Assembly (NCBI RefSeq): GCF_009617575.1 | Contig: NZ_WIXJ01000013.1 | Span: forward strand, 1-61,682 | Length of the DNA stretch: 61,682 nucleotides | Reading direction: 5' to 3' | Source of the DNA: Rhodocyclus gracilis | Lineage (GTDB): Bacteria; Pseudomonadota; Gammaproteobacteria; Burkholderiales; Rhodocyclaceae | Part shown: positions 54,253-61,682 of the stretch, one piece after another | Numbering within the stretch: position 1 is the stretch's first letter | Layout: the number at the start of each line of letters is the position of its first letter | Position numbers and translations under genes: made by a program | The notes under the pieces: model-generated | The model's database searches: none | Told to the model about the DNA's origin: nothing | What the model saw: the letters and a program-made list of their open reading frames with translations, nothing else

Positions 54253-54384
54253 GTCCCCCCCTATCCGCCAACCCGACTGTACGCGTACCGCGAAACGGCG
54301 CGCCGCCGCTTACAATATCGCTCTTTTTTCAGCCTGACCGAAACGCCCGCGCACGCATCACCGCGCCGTTCACCGAGACCGCCC
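54253..54384. promoter_or_regulatory. Divergent region between pldA and pyrF
   Basis: TACAAT (54311-54316) could be a -10 box for pyrF. No convincing -35 box is present at the right distance. A run of seven C at about 54255-54261 lies next to the pldA start. No gene was found. Confidence 0.3.
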
Positions 54385-55290
54385 ATGACCACGCCCCTCG
54401 CCCCCGACCACGCAGCGCCCCGCCGCACCTTTATCGAGCAACTCTCGACCGCCTGGGCGACTCGCGACTCCCTGCTCTGCGTGGGCCTTGATCCCGACCC
54501 GGCCCGCTTTCCGGCCGAACTCGCCGGTCGGCCAGACGCCATCTTTGAATTCTGCAAGGGAATCGTCGACGCCACCGCCGATCTTGCCTGTGCCTTCAAG
54601 CCGCAGATCGCCTATTTCGCAGCACATCGCGCAGAAGAACAGCTCGAAGCGCTGATCGCCCACATCCACACGCGGCATCCGGGCGTCCCGGTGATCCTCG
54701 ACGCCAAGCGGGGCGATATCGGCAGCACCGCCGAACAATACGCCATCGAAGCCTTCGAGCGCTTCGCCGCTGACGCCGTCACCGTCAATCCCTACATGGG
54801 GCGCGACTCGGTCGAGCCCTATCTGGCCTGGCCCGAGCGCGGGGTGATCCTGCTCTGCCGCACCTCCAACGCCGGCGGTAGCGATCTGCAATTTCTCGAT
54901 GTCGGCGGTGAGCGGCTTTTCGAGCGCGTCGCACGGCTCGCCGCAGAGCAGTGGAACAGCACCGGTCAACTCGCGCTGGTGGTCGGCGCCACATTCCCGG
55001 CAGAAATCGCCCGTGTGCGCACCCTTGTTGGCGACATGCCGCTCCTCGTTCCAGGCATTGGCGCGCAGGGCGGTGACATCGAAGCGACGGTGCTCGCCGG
55101 ACAAACCGCCGTCGGCGGCGGGCTGATGATCAACTCCTCGCGCGCCATTCTCTATGCCGGCAAAGGCCGGGCGAGTCTCGCCGAATACGCCGCTGCCGCA
55201 CGCACGGCGGCACAAGCCACGCGCGACGCCATCAACCAGTTCCGTCAGCTGCGTGGCCAAGGCGCGCCGGCAACGGGCGCTTCCGCATGA
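54385..55290 (+). CDS. pyrF: Orotidine-5'-phosphate decarboxylase, type 2
   Basis: PyrF makes UMP from OMP. Type 2 enzymes have the block [18 protein letters not shown] with the catalytic Asp/Lys pair. [16 protein letters not shown] is near the start, and [13 protein letters not shown] and [10 protein letters not shown] come later. ATG 54385 gives 301 residues. Longer in-frame readings upstream overlap pldA in the antisense sense and are not supported. The stop overlaps the small Cys-rich gene by 4 nt. Confidence 0.96.
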   Translation: MTTPLAPDHAAPRRTFIEQLSTAWATRDSLLCVGLDPDPARFPAELAGRPDAIFEFCKGIVDATADLACAFKPQIAYFAAHRAEEQLEALIAHIHTRHPGVPVILDAKRGDIGSTAEQYAIEAFERFAADAVTVNPYMGRDSVEPYLAWPERGVILLCRTSNAGGSDLQFLDVGGERLFERVARLAAEQWNSTGQLALVVGATFPAEIARVRTLVGDMPLLVPGIGAQGGDIEATVLAGQTAVGGGLMINSSRAILYAGKGRASLAEYAAAARTAAQATRDAINQFRQLRGQGAPATGASA

Positions 55291-55520
55291 GCGCCGGCGG
55301 CTGGGGCTGCCCGCACGAGGTCAATGACCGCTGCAACAAGGTCGCCCTGCGCGCCTGCGATCCGGGCATGAAAGGCTGCGTGCTGGCTGGCCGCTACGCG
55401 TTTTTCAACGACGAAAAAAACACCCGTCTGCGAAACGCGCGCCAGCCCGACGCCGCCCTTCCGGAGATATCCCCGAAAGGGCTCCGCCCGGACGCGCCGG
55501 ATACGTCGTCAGACACTTAG
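55287..55520 (+). CDS. Small Cys-rich conserved-type protein
   Basis: The 77-residue product begins [20 protein letters not shown] and has [19 protein letters not shown], giving four Cys as [13 protein letters not shown]. This pattern resembles small proteins seen beside pyrF in Betaproteobacteria, possibly metal-binding. The C-terminal 35 residues look disordered. The ATG overlaps the pyrF stop (ATGA), so it is likely coupled. The function is unknown. Confidence 0.8.
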   Translation: MSAGGWGCPHEVNDRCNKVALRACDPGMKGCVLAGRYAFFNDEKNTRLRNARQPDAALPEISPKGLRPDAPDTSSDT

Positions 55521-57073
55521 AAGCTCTCGTTGTCGCCGAGATAGCGCCACTGTCCGAGCGGCAGGTCGCCCAGACGCACGCCACCGATCCGCACGCGCTT
55601 GAGGCCGACGACGGTCAGGCCGACAAGCTCGCACATGCGCCGGATCTGGCGTTTGCGCCCTTCGCGCAGGATGAAGCGCAGCTGATCTTCGTTCTGCCAC
55701 TCCACCTGAGCCGGACGCAGTTCCTTGCCATCGAGCGACAAACCGTGGCGCAGCAGGCGCAAGCCCTCGTCGCTGAGCGTGCCTTCGACGCGCACGAGGT
55801 ATTCCTTGTCGACGCTGGAATCGTCGCCGATCAGCGCACGCGCAACGCGCCCATCCTGCGTCAGCACCAGCAAACCGGTGGAATCAATATCGAGACGACC
55901 AGCGGGCGCCAGTTCCTGCAAATGGCGAGGCTGGAAGCGTAGCCCACCCGGTGTCGCCCATTCGTTTTCCGGCAGGATGAGCTTCACCGCCGGCACGCAG
56001 CCCGGCTCCGGTTGCCCGGACACGTAGCCGACCGGCTTGTGCAGCAGAATCGTCACGCGCCGCGTTTGCCGCTCCTGTGCTTCCGCCGCCAGCGAGACAA
56101 CGGCGGTGGCCGGCGCGCGTGCGCCAAGTTCGGAAATCCGCTGACCATCGACGAAAACCCATCCGTTGGCGATGTAGTCGTCAGCCTCGCGCCGCGAGCA
56201 CATGCCGCGCTCCGACAAAAGCTTGGACACGCGCACGCCTTCCTTGACCGAGGTCGGCGTCAAGGGCGTTGGCGCGAGCGCAGCGCTCGTCTGCGCGGGT
56301 GCTGCCGGCACCTTTTGACGCCAGCCGCCATCGCTCCGCGGCGCGCGCGGCGCCAAGGAAGCGCGGTCACCGGGCGCTGCGCGGGAGCCCTTGAACGGCG
56401 CGCTCCCCGGCCGGGTATCGGTGTTTGCGGCAGGCGGAGTCCGTGGAATGCGAGGTACGCGCGGAGAGTACGGCGAAGATTCGCCACGCTCCGCACGTCG
56501 CGGGTCAGTCCCCCGCTCGGGACGACCGCCAGAGCCTGCGCGCTCTGGCGGGTTAGCACGCGGCGGGCAATCAGCGCGTTCGGCACGCTCCGGACGAGCG
56601 GGACGCTCGCTGGTGTTGTCGCGGGGCGGACGACCGCTACGCTCGAAGCGCTGCGCGCTGTCGCCGCGCTCGGACGGCGTCCGGCGACCGCCATCGCGGC
56701 GAGGGGCAAGCGCACGGTCGGTGCGTTCACCGTCACGACGAGGTGCGTCGCCAGCACGCGGCGGCCGTTCGCTGCGCGGCGCACTGCGTTTCTCGCCTGC
56801 GGCAGCGGGCCGTCCTTTGCCGTAGGCGCCATCCCCCGCCGACTTGAAGCGACGGGGAGCGCCGGCATCGCCCGCATCGCGACGCGGCCCGCGTGCGCCG
56901 GCGTCTGCCTTGCCGGCGCCGCTCGCCGACGGTTCGCTGACGGTCGGCGCTACCGGCGGTTTACGCCGCGGCGCCGTCGCCGCGCGGACCGGACGCCGTC
57001 CGCCTCGTTCTGGCACGGTATCGCCGGCTGTCTTAGCCGGCAGCGTCAGAGTCTTGCGCGGAGATTTAGCCAT
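55517..57073 (-). CDS. 23S rRNA pseudouridine synthase (RluB/RluF type) with long disordered N-terminus
   Basis: These enzymes turn a uridine in 23S rRNA into pseudouridine. The C-terminal half holds an S4 domain ([20 protein letters not shown]) and the catalytic [17 protein letters not shown] (Asp in RLD), then [10 protein letters not shown] and [18 protein letters not shown]. The first 250 residues are Arg/Pro/Gly/Ala-rich and low in complexity, very different from the core, and probably disordered and RNA-binding. ATG 57073 ([14 protein letters not shown]) gives 518 residues against about 290 for E. coli RluF/RluB. The subfamily cannot be fixed. It ends facing the small Cys-rich gene, overlapping it by 4 nt. 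Confidence 0.88.
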   Translation of the reverse strand: MAKSPRKTLTLPAKTAGDTVPERGGRRPVRAATAPRRKPPVAPTVSEPSASGAGKADAGARGPRRDAGDAGAPRRFKSAGDGAYGKGRPAAAGEKRSAPRSERPPRAGDAPRRDGERTDRALAPRRDGGRRTPSERGDSAQRFERSGRPPRDNTSERPARPERAERADCPPRANPPERAGSGGRPERGTDPRRAERGESSPYSPRVPRIPRTPPAANTDTRPGSAPFKGSRAAPGDRASLAPRAPRSDGGWRQKVPAAPAQTSAALAPTPLTPTSVKEGVRVSKLLSERGMCSRREADDYIANGWVFVDGQRISELGARAPATAVVSLAAEAQERQTRRVTILLHKPVGYVSGQPEPGCVPAVKLILPENEWATPGGLRFQPRHLQELAPAGRLDIDSTGLLVLTQDGRVARALIGDDSSVDKEYLVRVEGTLSDEGLRLLRHGLSLDGKELRPAQVEWQNEDQLRFILREGRKRQIRRMCELVGLTVVGLKRVRIGGVRLGDLPLGQWRYLGDNESF

Positions 57074-57083
57074 GGTCGTCAGC

Positions 57084-57428
57084 TCAGCGTACGTCGAGCA
57101 GTTCGACTTCAAACACCAGCGTCGCGTTGGGCGGAATGACGCCGCCAGCACCACGCGCGCCGTAGCCGAGTTGCGGCGGGATGGTCAGTTTGCGCACACC
57201 GCCGACACGCATGCCGGCGACGCCCTCATCCCAGCCGGCGATGACGCGACGGCCACCCAGGGGGAAGCGGAAGGCTTCGTTGCGGTCGCGACTGGAGTCG
57301 AACTTGACGCCGTCGGTCAGCCATCCCGTGTAATGCACGCTCACCGTCTGTCCGGCTTCGGCTGGCACGCCTTCGCCAACAGTGATGTCTTCGATTTGCA
57401 GGCCGCTGGCGGTGGTGGTGACAGTCAT
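57084..57428 (-). CDS. FKBP-type peptidyl-prolyl isomerase
   Basis: A single-domain FKBP isomerase of 114 residues helps protein folding. The signature [20 protein letters not shown] and the active-site loops [20 protein letters not shown] and [20 protein letters not shown] are intact, with FEVELLDV at the end. No signal peptide is seen, so it is cytoplasmic. ATG 57428 was chosen over a start 25 codons upstream with no support. It lies 10 nt before the pseudouridine synthase start. Confidence 0.96.
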   Translation of the reverse strand: MTVTTTASGLQIEDITVGEGVPAEAGQTVSVHYTGWLTDGVKFDSSRDRNEAFRFPLGGRRVIAGWDEGVAGMRVGGVRKLTIPPQLGYGARGAGGVIPPNATLVFEVELLDVR

Positions 57429-57626
57429 GCTCGACTCCCGGATAGAGTTGGAAAGAGGGCGAAGTGTAGACGAGTCGACGAGCCGGCGCAGCATCGCCGA
57501 CAAGATAGTTGCCGCCGCCGGCGCCGCACGCGTGGACGCGGCGAACGCGCCGACGACGACGCCCCCTTTCAGCTAAACTTCCGCCTTTCCCGCACGGCAG
57601 CGGGCCACTTCCGTTGAGGACTGCCG

Positions 57627-58730
57627 ATGGACCTCCCCCCGCTCAACACGGCGCCCGTCGCCGACCGCGAAGCCCTGCTCGAATTCGTCGAGGCGCTCGA
57701 CGATCAGGCGCCGCGCATCGAACGCGATGTCGCCCGCCTGAAGGCTGCGCCCGGCGACCGCGAAGCCATTGCCGACATTTTTCGCGCCGTCCACAACATC
57801 AAGGGCGACGCGGCCATGTGCAAGGTCGATCTGGCCGTCGCCATCGCTCACCCGATCGAGACGACGCTGGCGCGCCTGCGTGGCGGCGAAATCGTCTTTT
57901 CGGAGGTACTCGCCGAGGCGGTGCTGCTGGCCGTCGACCGCCTCGAACTCGCCGCGGCGACGCTCGCCAATGGCAAGTCGCTCGATCCCTTGCGTCTGCC
58001 GGCGCTCGTCGGCGGACTGGAGCGGCTGGCACATGCGGATGCCAGCGCCATCGACCACGAAGCGGGCGCACTGATCGAAGCGGTGACGAGCTTCCGCGCT
58101 TCGGCGACGCTCTCGAATCTGCGTGGCCGGGCGGCGGCCCCCGAAAAGTCGGTCCCGTCGCCGGCCGCCGACGATCTGCGCTTTTTTCGCGAGCTCGCCT
58201 TGCGCTTCGAGTCGCGCTCGGCGCTTTTTAAAGGACGCACCTCCCGCCTGTTGCGGCTGGCGCGCGAAACCAATCAGGTCGCCGGGACGCTCGTCGATCC
58301 ACTGCAACTTGAAGCGGCCGTCTGCCTGCACGATGTCGGCATGATGTTTCTGCCGGAGTCAGCCTGGCTGAAGGTCGGCCATCTGACAGACGGCGAAATG
58401 AGAGAATTGCGCGCCCACCCCGATCTGGCGCACGGCCTGCTCTCGCGCATGAAAGGCTGGGACGCCGCCGCCGAGATCGTCGTCCAGCACCATGAGCAAC
58501 CCGATGGCAGCGGTTATCCGCGCGGCCTCGTCGCCGCCGCCATCTGCCCCGGCGCCAAGCTGCTGGCGATCATCGACGCCTTCGAATCCATCATGCTCAA
58601 GCACATCCACCGCGGCCGCAATCGCTCGGTGCTGCGCGCCATCGCCGAAGTAAACGCCTGCGAGCGGCAATTCGCGCCGGAGTGGATTGCGCCGTTCAAC
58701 CTCGTCATCCGACGCGCTATCGAAACCTGA
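57627..58730 (+). CDS. Hpt domain fused to an HD-GYP domain
   Basis: The N-terminal 110 residues form an Hpt-like four-helix bundle with AVHNIKGDAAMCKVDLAVAI. His 56 is the phospho-acceptor candidate, though the usual K-G-x-x motif reads IKGDAAM. The C-terminal half (from about residue 185) is an HD-GYP hydrolase for cyclic di-GMP: CLHDVGMMFLP (HD near residue 234), HPDLAHGLL, then HHEQPDGSGYPRGL (GYP motif). The fusion would couple a phosphorelay to c-di-GMP turnover. It is 367 residues long and stands alone between fkp and tcdA. The function is inferred from domains only. Confidence 0.82.
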   Translation: MDLPPLNTAPVADREALLEFVEALDDQAPRIERDVARLKAAPGDREAIADIFRAVHNIKGDAAMCKVDLAVAIAHPIETTLARLRGGEIVFSEVLAEAVLLAVDRLELAAATLANGKSLDPLRLPALVGGLERLAHADASAIDHEAGALIEAVTSFRASATLSNLRGRAAAPEKSVPSPAADDLRFFRELALRFESRSALFKGRTSRLLRLARETNQVAGTLVDPLQLEAAVCLHDVGMMFLPESAWLKVGHLTDGEMRELRAHPDLAHGLLSRMKGWDAAAEIVVQHHEQPDGSGYPRGLVAAAICPGAKLLAIIDAFESIMLKHIHRGRNRSVLRAIAEVNACERQFAPEWIAPFNLVIRRAIET

Positions 58731-58736
58731 AGACCC

Positions 58737-59528
58737 ATGACTGCTGCTGCCGAATCTCTGAACGAGCCCGATCTCCAGCGCCGCTTTGGCGGTGTCGACC
58801 GTCTGTATGGCGCAGGAGCGCGGGAGCGTCTCGCCGCCGCACATGTTTGCGTCGTTGGCATCGGCGGCGTCGGCTCCTGGGTCGTCGAAGCGCTTGTCCG
58901 CTCGGCAGTGGGAACGCTGACGCTCGTTGATCTCGATATGATCGCCGAGTCGAACGTCAATCGGCAGATCCACGCACTGGGCGATTCCTTCGGTCTGGCC
59001 AAGGTGTCGGCGATGGCAGAACGCGTACGCGCCATCAACCCAACGTGCCGTGTGCATGAGATCGAAGATTTCGTGACGGCGGACAACGTCGCGACACTGC
59101 TCGCGGGCAGCTACGACTACCTGATCGACGCCATCGATCAGGTGCGCGCCAAGGCGGCGCTGATCGCCTGGTGGAAGGCACGCGGCGGCGCCATGGTGAC
59201 GGTGGGCGGCGCGGGAGGCAAAAGCGATCCGACCCGACTCGTCGTTGGCGATCTGGCGCGCACGGAGCAAGACCCCTTGCTGGCGAAGGTGCGTTCGAGC
59301 CTGCGCCGCGACTATGGCTTTCCGCGCGGCGACGGCGGCAAATTCGGCGTGCCGGCCGTCTATTCGCAAGAGCCGATCCGCCGACCGGCCGCCGGCGATA
59401 GCTGTGCCCCCATTGCCGGCGGGCTCAATTGTGCCGGATTCGGCTCATCGGTCTGCGTGACGGCCAGCGTCGGCTTTATCGCGGCAGCGCAGGCCATCGA
59501 TCATCTCGTTGCGACCGGACGCTGCTGA
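58737..59528 (+). CDS. tcdA: tRNA threonylcarbamoyladenosine dehydratase TcdA
   Basis: TcdA (CsdL) cyclises t6A37 in tRNA using ATP. The ThiF-type fold starts LQRRFGGVDRLYGAGARERL, with the nucleotide-binding VCVVGIGGVGSWVVEALVRS, the DLDMIAESNVNRQIHAL Arg-finger region and YDYLIDAIDQVRAKAAL. The length, 263 residues, matches E. coli TcdA. It starts 6 nt after the HD-GYP gene. No downstream csd genes are present in the window. Confidence 0.94.
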   Translation: MTAAAESLNEPDLQRRFGGVDRLYGAGARERLAAAHVCVVGIGGVGSWVVEALVRSAVGTLTLVDLDMIAESNVNRQIHALGDSFGLAKVSAMAERVRAINPTCRVHEIEDFVTADNVATLLAGSYDYLIDAIDQVRAKAALIAWWKARGGAMVTVGGAGGKSDPTRLVVGDLARTEQDPLLAKVRSSLRRDYGFPRGDGGKFGVPAVYSQEPIRRPAAGDSCAPIAGGLNCAGFGSSVCVTASVGFIAAAQAIDHLVATGRC

Positions 59529-59567
59529 CGCGCGCGCAGCCGTTCAATCGTCCGGCCTTATTACGAG

Positions 59568-60623
59568 CTACTCGGCCGTTTCCAGCCACACCGCCAGGCC
59601 TTGGGCGTTCAGCTCAAGATCCGTCGCGTACAGCGCCAGTACGTCAGCGGCGGGCAAGGGGCAGCCGAAGGCGGCGGCCTCATCGACGAGGAGAGTGCTC
59701 AGCCCCTCGCGGATGCGCGTCACCAGGCTGCCGCGCGCGCGCTCGGCCGCAGCGGGCGACTCACCCCCCTCTTGCAAGCGTTTTTCGTGGGCATGCTCGC
59801 GGCGCGCCACCGCGAGATGACCTTGCACGCGCCGATGCAACGCCTCCGCCTGCGCCGGCACGTCGTGTACGCGGCTGTAATGCGTGAGGTAGGCCGCCGT
59901 CAGCGGCAGGGCGGCGATCATGTCGATCGTCGCCTGCATCGAGTCAGGGTCGAACTGCACCGGCGTCGTCGTCGGAAAGAGGAACTGGCGTCCGTCCACA
60001 TCGAGCTCGCGGTACGAGAGGCCGAAGGCATCGCCGGTAAACGCGGCGCCCGCGTACGGGTCGAAAAGACACAGGTGGTGTTTCGCATGCCCCGGCGCGT
60101 CCAGACAAACCAGCTCTCGCCCACCGAGCGGCAAGCGTAAGTCGTGCGTCGCCTCGATAATGCGCAACGCGTCGACGGGCACGACGTCGCCGTAGAGCGC
60201 GTGCACCTGCGCCGCCCCATAGACGGCCGCGGCACCGGCGATGAGCTTCGACGGATCGGCCATGTGGCGCGCTCCCCGCGGGTGCACGACAAGTTTCGCC
60301 TGCGGGAATAGCTGCATCAGGCGCCCCGCGCCCCCGGCATGATCAAGATGAATGTGTGTCAGGACGACGTAGTCGACGCTAGTCGACTGCAGCCCCAAGG
60401 CGGCCAGCGCGGCTTCTACGCGTGGCACAGAGTCATTCACACCCGTATCAACCACGGCCACCCGCCCATTGTCGACAATCAGATGAATCGCCGCCATGCG
60501 TGGCCGGACGTAGCCAGCATCGAGGGCGAAGACGCCTCGCCCATGATCGACAAGATCCAGCGCGGAGAGGGGCAGCGAGTTTTCTGCATCGGCTGAACGG
60601 GCGTTACGAACGGTCTGATTCAT
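59568..60623 (-). CDS. Metallo-beta-lactamase-fold hydrolase
   Basis: The 351-residue protein has the metal motif THIHLDHAGGAGRLM (HxHxDH), then LDAPGHAKHHLCLF and FTGDAFGLSYRELD, with the last His in YLTHYSRVHD. An extra 110-residue C-terminal helical region (EALHRRVQGHLAVARREHAH onward) is present. The substrate is unknown; related enzymes hydrolyse thioesters or lactones. ATG 60623 was chosen from several starts. It converges on tcdA. Confidence 0.86.
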   Translation of the reverse strand: MNQTVRNARSADAENSLPLSALDLVDHGRGVFALDAGYVRPRMAAIHLIVDNGRVAVVDTGVNDSVPRVEAALAALGLQSTSVDYVVLTHIHLDHAGGAGRLMQLFPQAKLVVHPRGARHMADPSKLIAGAAAVYGAAQVHALYGDVVPVDALRIIEATHDLRLPLGGRELVCLDAPGHAKHHLCLFDPYAGAAFTGDAFGLSYRELDVDGRQFLFPTTTPVQFDPDSMQATIDMIAALPLTAAYLTHYSRVHDVPAQAEALHRRVQGHLAVARREHAHEKRLQEGGESPAAAERARGSLVTRIREGLSTLLVDEAAAFGCPLPAADVLALYATDLELNAQGLAVWLETAE

Positions 60624-60891
60624 GGCGACGGCATCCTTGACAAGGGTGGGCGTTGGAGCCGGCATCATAAACGATGACGCGCGAGTAGCAATGGAGAAAG
60701 GGAACAACGAACGCGATAGGAAAACACTGCTAGAGGCGCCAGACCTCGTGTCAGCCGAACGAGCGCATCACGGCCGTTGATGTCGCCCCGCGACGGGCCG
60801 CACGAGCTAGCTCGCAGATCCGGCGCTACCGTCGGCGACTCGCGGGGATTGAGAAGGCCGCGCGTCTGCCAGCAGCCGACAGCCCTGCCGC
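60624..60891. other. Intergenic region between the MBL gene and msrA
   Basis: This 268-nt stretch has no supported gene; readings seen here are shadows of msrA or start inside low-support frames. A 10-bp palindrome GAGCTAGCTC lies near 60806. No promoter was identified with confidence. Confidence 0.4.
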
Positions 60892-61470
60892 TTAAGAGCG
60901 GGGGAAGCGGTTGCCAAACTGTTGCCGGAATTTTCGCAACTTCGGCGAAATGACGGCCTGGCAGTAGCCTTGCTCAGGATGCTTCGCGAAGTAGCCCTGG
61001 TGATAGCCCTCCGCCGGATAGAAGACCGCCAATGGCAGCAGTTGTGTGACGAGCGGCTTCGAAAGATCGTCATCGAGATTGAAGCGATCAATCAGGGACG
61101 CCGCGGCCTCTCGCTGCGCCGCAGAGTGATAAAAAATCACCGAACGATACTGCGTCCCCACGTCGGCGCCCTGACGGTTCAGTGTGGTCGGATCGTGAAT
61201 GGCGAAGAAGACTTCAAGCAAGTCCATGAAAGAAACGCGGCCCGGATCGAAGGTCACTTGGACGACCTCGGCGTGGCCGCTGCGCCCAGAGCACACCTCT
61301 TCGTAAGTCGGCGCCACAGATTGCCCACCGGCGTAGCCGGAGACAACCGAAATCACCCCGGGTAGTTCCGAAAAAACGGCGTCAAGGCACCAGAAGCATC
61401 CGCCGCCGAAGGTGGCCAGCTCTGTCCCCGTCTTCTGCTCAGTACCTACCTGCTGTTTGGTTTCGCCCAC
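60892..61470 (-). CDS. msrA: Peptide methionine sulfoxide reductase MsrA
   Basis: MsrA reduces the S form of methionine sulfoxide in proteins. The catalytic motif GGGCFWCLDAVFSELPGV is clear. VVSGYAGGQ, TYEEVCSGRSGHAEVVQVTF and AVFYPAEGYHQGYFAKHPEQ are also typical, the last with a Cys nearby (GYCQAV) that can serve as a resolving residue. GTG 61470 has GGAGG 8 nt upstream, so the start is firm. The length is 192 residues. No msrB is seen. Confidence 0.96.
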   Translation of the reverse strand: MGETKQQVGTEQKTGTELATFGGGCFWCLDAVFSELPGVISVVSGYAGGQSVAPTYEEVCSGRSGHAEVVQVTFDPGRVSFMDLLEVFFAIHDPTTLNRQGADVGTQYRSVIFYHSAAQREAAASLIDRFNLDDDLSKPLVTQLLPLAVFYPAEGYHQGYFAKHPEQGYCQAVISPKLRKFRQQFGNRFPRS

Positions 61471-61613
61471 TTCGAGTTCCTCCGCACGCGTGAGTGCGCG
61501 TCATGTGAAATTCGACCGGGAGTTCGGCCGAGAATTCCGGCGACCTGCTTGGGCTAATCTCTGTTTTGCCCAAGCGAAGCGTTGGAGGCAATTTTGCGGT
61601 TGTAGACGCACGA

Positions 61614-61644
61614 CGCCCCTCGATGCCTATGGGCATGAGGGGCG
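61614..61644 (-). terminator. Hairpin downstream of the 5S rRNA gene
   Basis: CGCCCCTC-ATGCC pairs with GGCAT-GAGGGGCG in a 13-bp stem with one bulged base and a short loop. In minus-strand direction it lies about 16 nt after the end of the 5S gene. No T run follows. It is likely the rRNA operon terminator. Confidence 0.6.
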
Positions 61645-61660
61645 CGGTGACGGAATGGGA

Positions 61661-61682
61661 GCCTGGCGGTGACCTACTTTCG
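61661..61682 (-). rRNA. rrf: 5S rRNA, 3' end only
   Basis: On the minus strand the window begins CGAAAGTAGGTCACCGCC followed by AGGC. This resembles the conserved 3' end of 5S rRNA in Betaproteobacteria (GAAAGTAGGTCATCGTCAGGC). Only 22 nt are inside the window; the rest of the rrn operon should lie to the right. Confidence 0.75.

Overview
The window looks like a chromosome segment of a betaproteobacterium, most likely a Rhodocyclales-type organism. This rests on gene order and protein motifs; no database search was run. The base composition is GC-rich. The strongest marker is one long minus-strand block in the order mlaF-mlaE-mlaD-mlaA-mlaC-mlaB, an ABC-2 exporter pair, bolA/ibaG, murA, the his genes, a HIT gene and tatA-tatB-tatC, a super-operon layout typical of Betaproteobacteria. 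A phasin gene points to polyhydroxyalkanoate storage. The window ends inside the 3' end of a 5S rRNA gene on the minus strand.

Layout. 1-2660 is an AT-richer, decayed mobile region: an IS3-type transposase tail, an FkbM-type methyltransferase and a serine recombinase. The last two are each broken by a frameshift at a G run. 2668-3540 is a class II glutamine amidotransferase (YafJ type) whose only sensible start is an ATT codon. 3572-14768 carries tatCBA, HIT, hisEIFAHB, then hisC plus a nitroreductase on the opposite strand, then hisD, hisG, murA and ibaG. 14772-20289 carries the ABC-2 exporter and the complete Mla phospholipid-transport set. 20562-34186 is a plus-strand MSHA-like type IV pilus cluster: SPOR-tailed AAA+ ATPase, secretin, TPR protein, assembly ATPase, platform protein, PilM/N-, PilO- and PilP-like alignment proteins, and three prepilin-like proteins. 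One of these is a 683-residue fusion with a lectin-like C-terminus. 34223-39914 holds a Kef-type antiporter and kdsD-kdsC-lptC-lptA, followed by an enoyl-CoA hydratase where lptB would be expected. 40039-49666 has a methyltransferase, a phasin with a clear promoter, a CinA-like protein, an EI24 membrane protein, hrpA and a chemoreceptor. 49832-61470 has glnS, a SPASM radical SAM enzyme, pldA, pyrF and a small Cys-rich protein, a pseudouridine synthase with a large disordered N-terminus, an FKBP isomerase, an Hpt-HD-GYP fusion, tcdA, an MBL-fold hydrolase and msrA.

How the genes work together. Mla, LptA/LptC, KdsC/KdsD, MurA and PldA all serve envelope construction or lipid asymmetry. The pilus cluster is the most distinctive accessory system: a compact MSHA-like machine with a candidate carbohydrate-binding tip subunit. 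The his genes form a near-complete histidine pathway, but an apparent inversion of hisC plus the nitroreductase splits the ancestral operon. Start-codon oddities (ATT, ATC, possibly CTG) recur next to good Shine-Dalgarno sequences and deserve checking.
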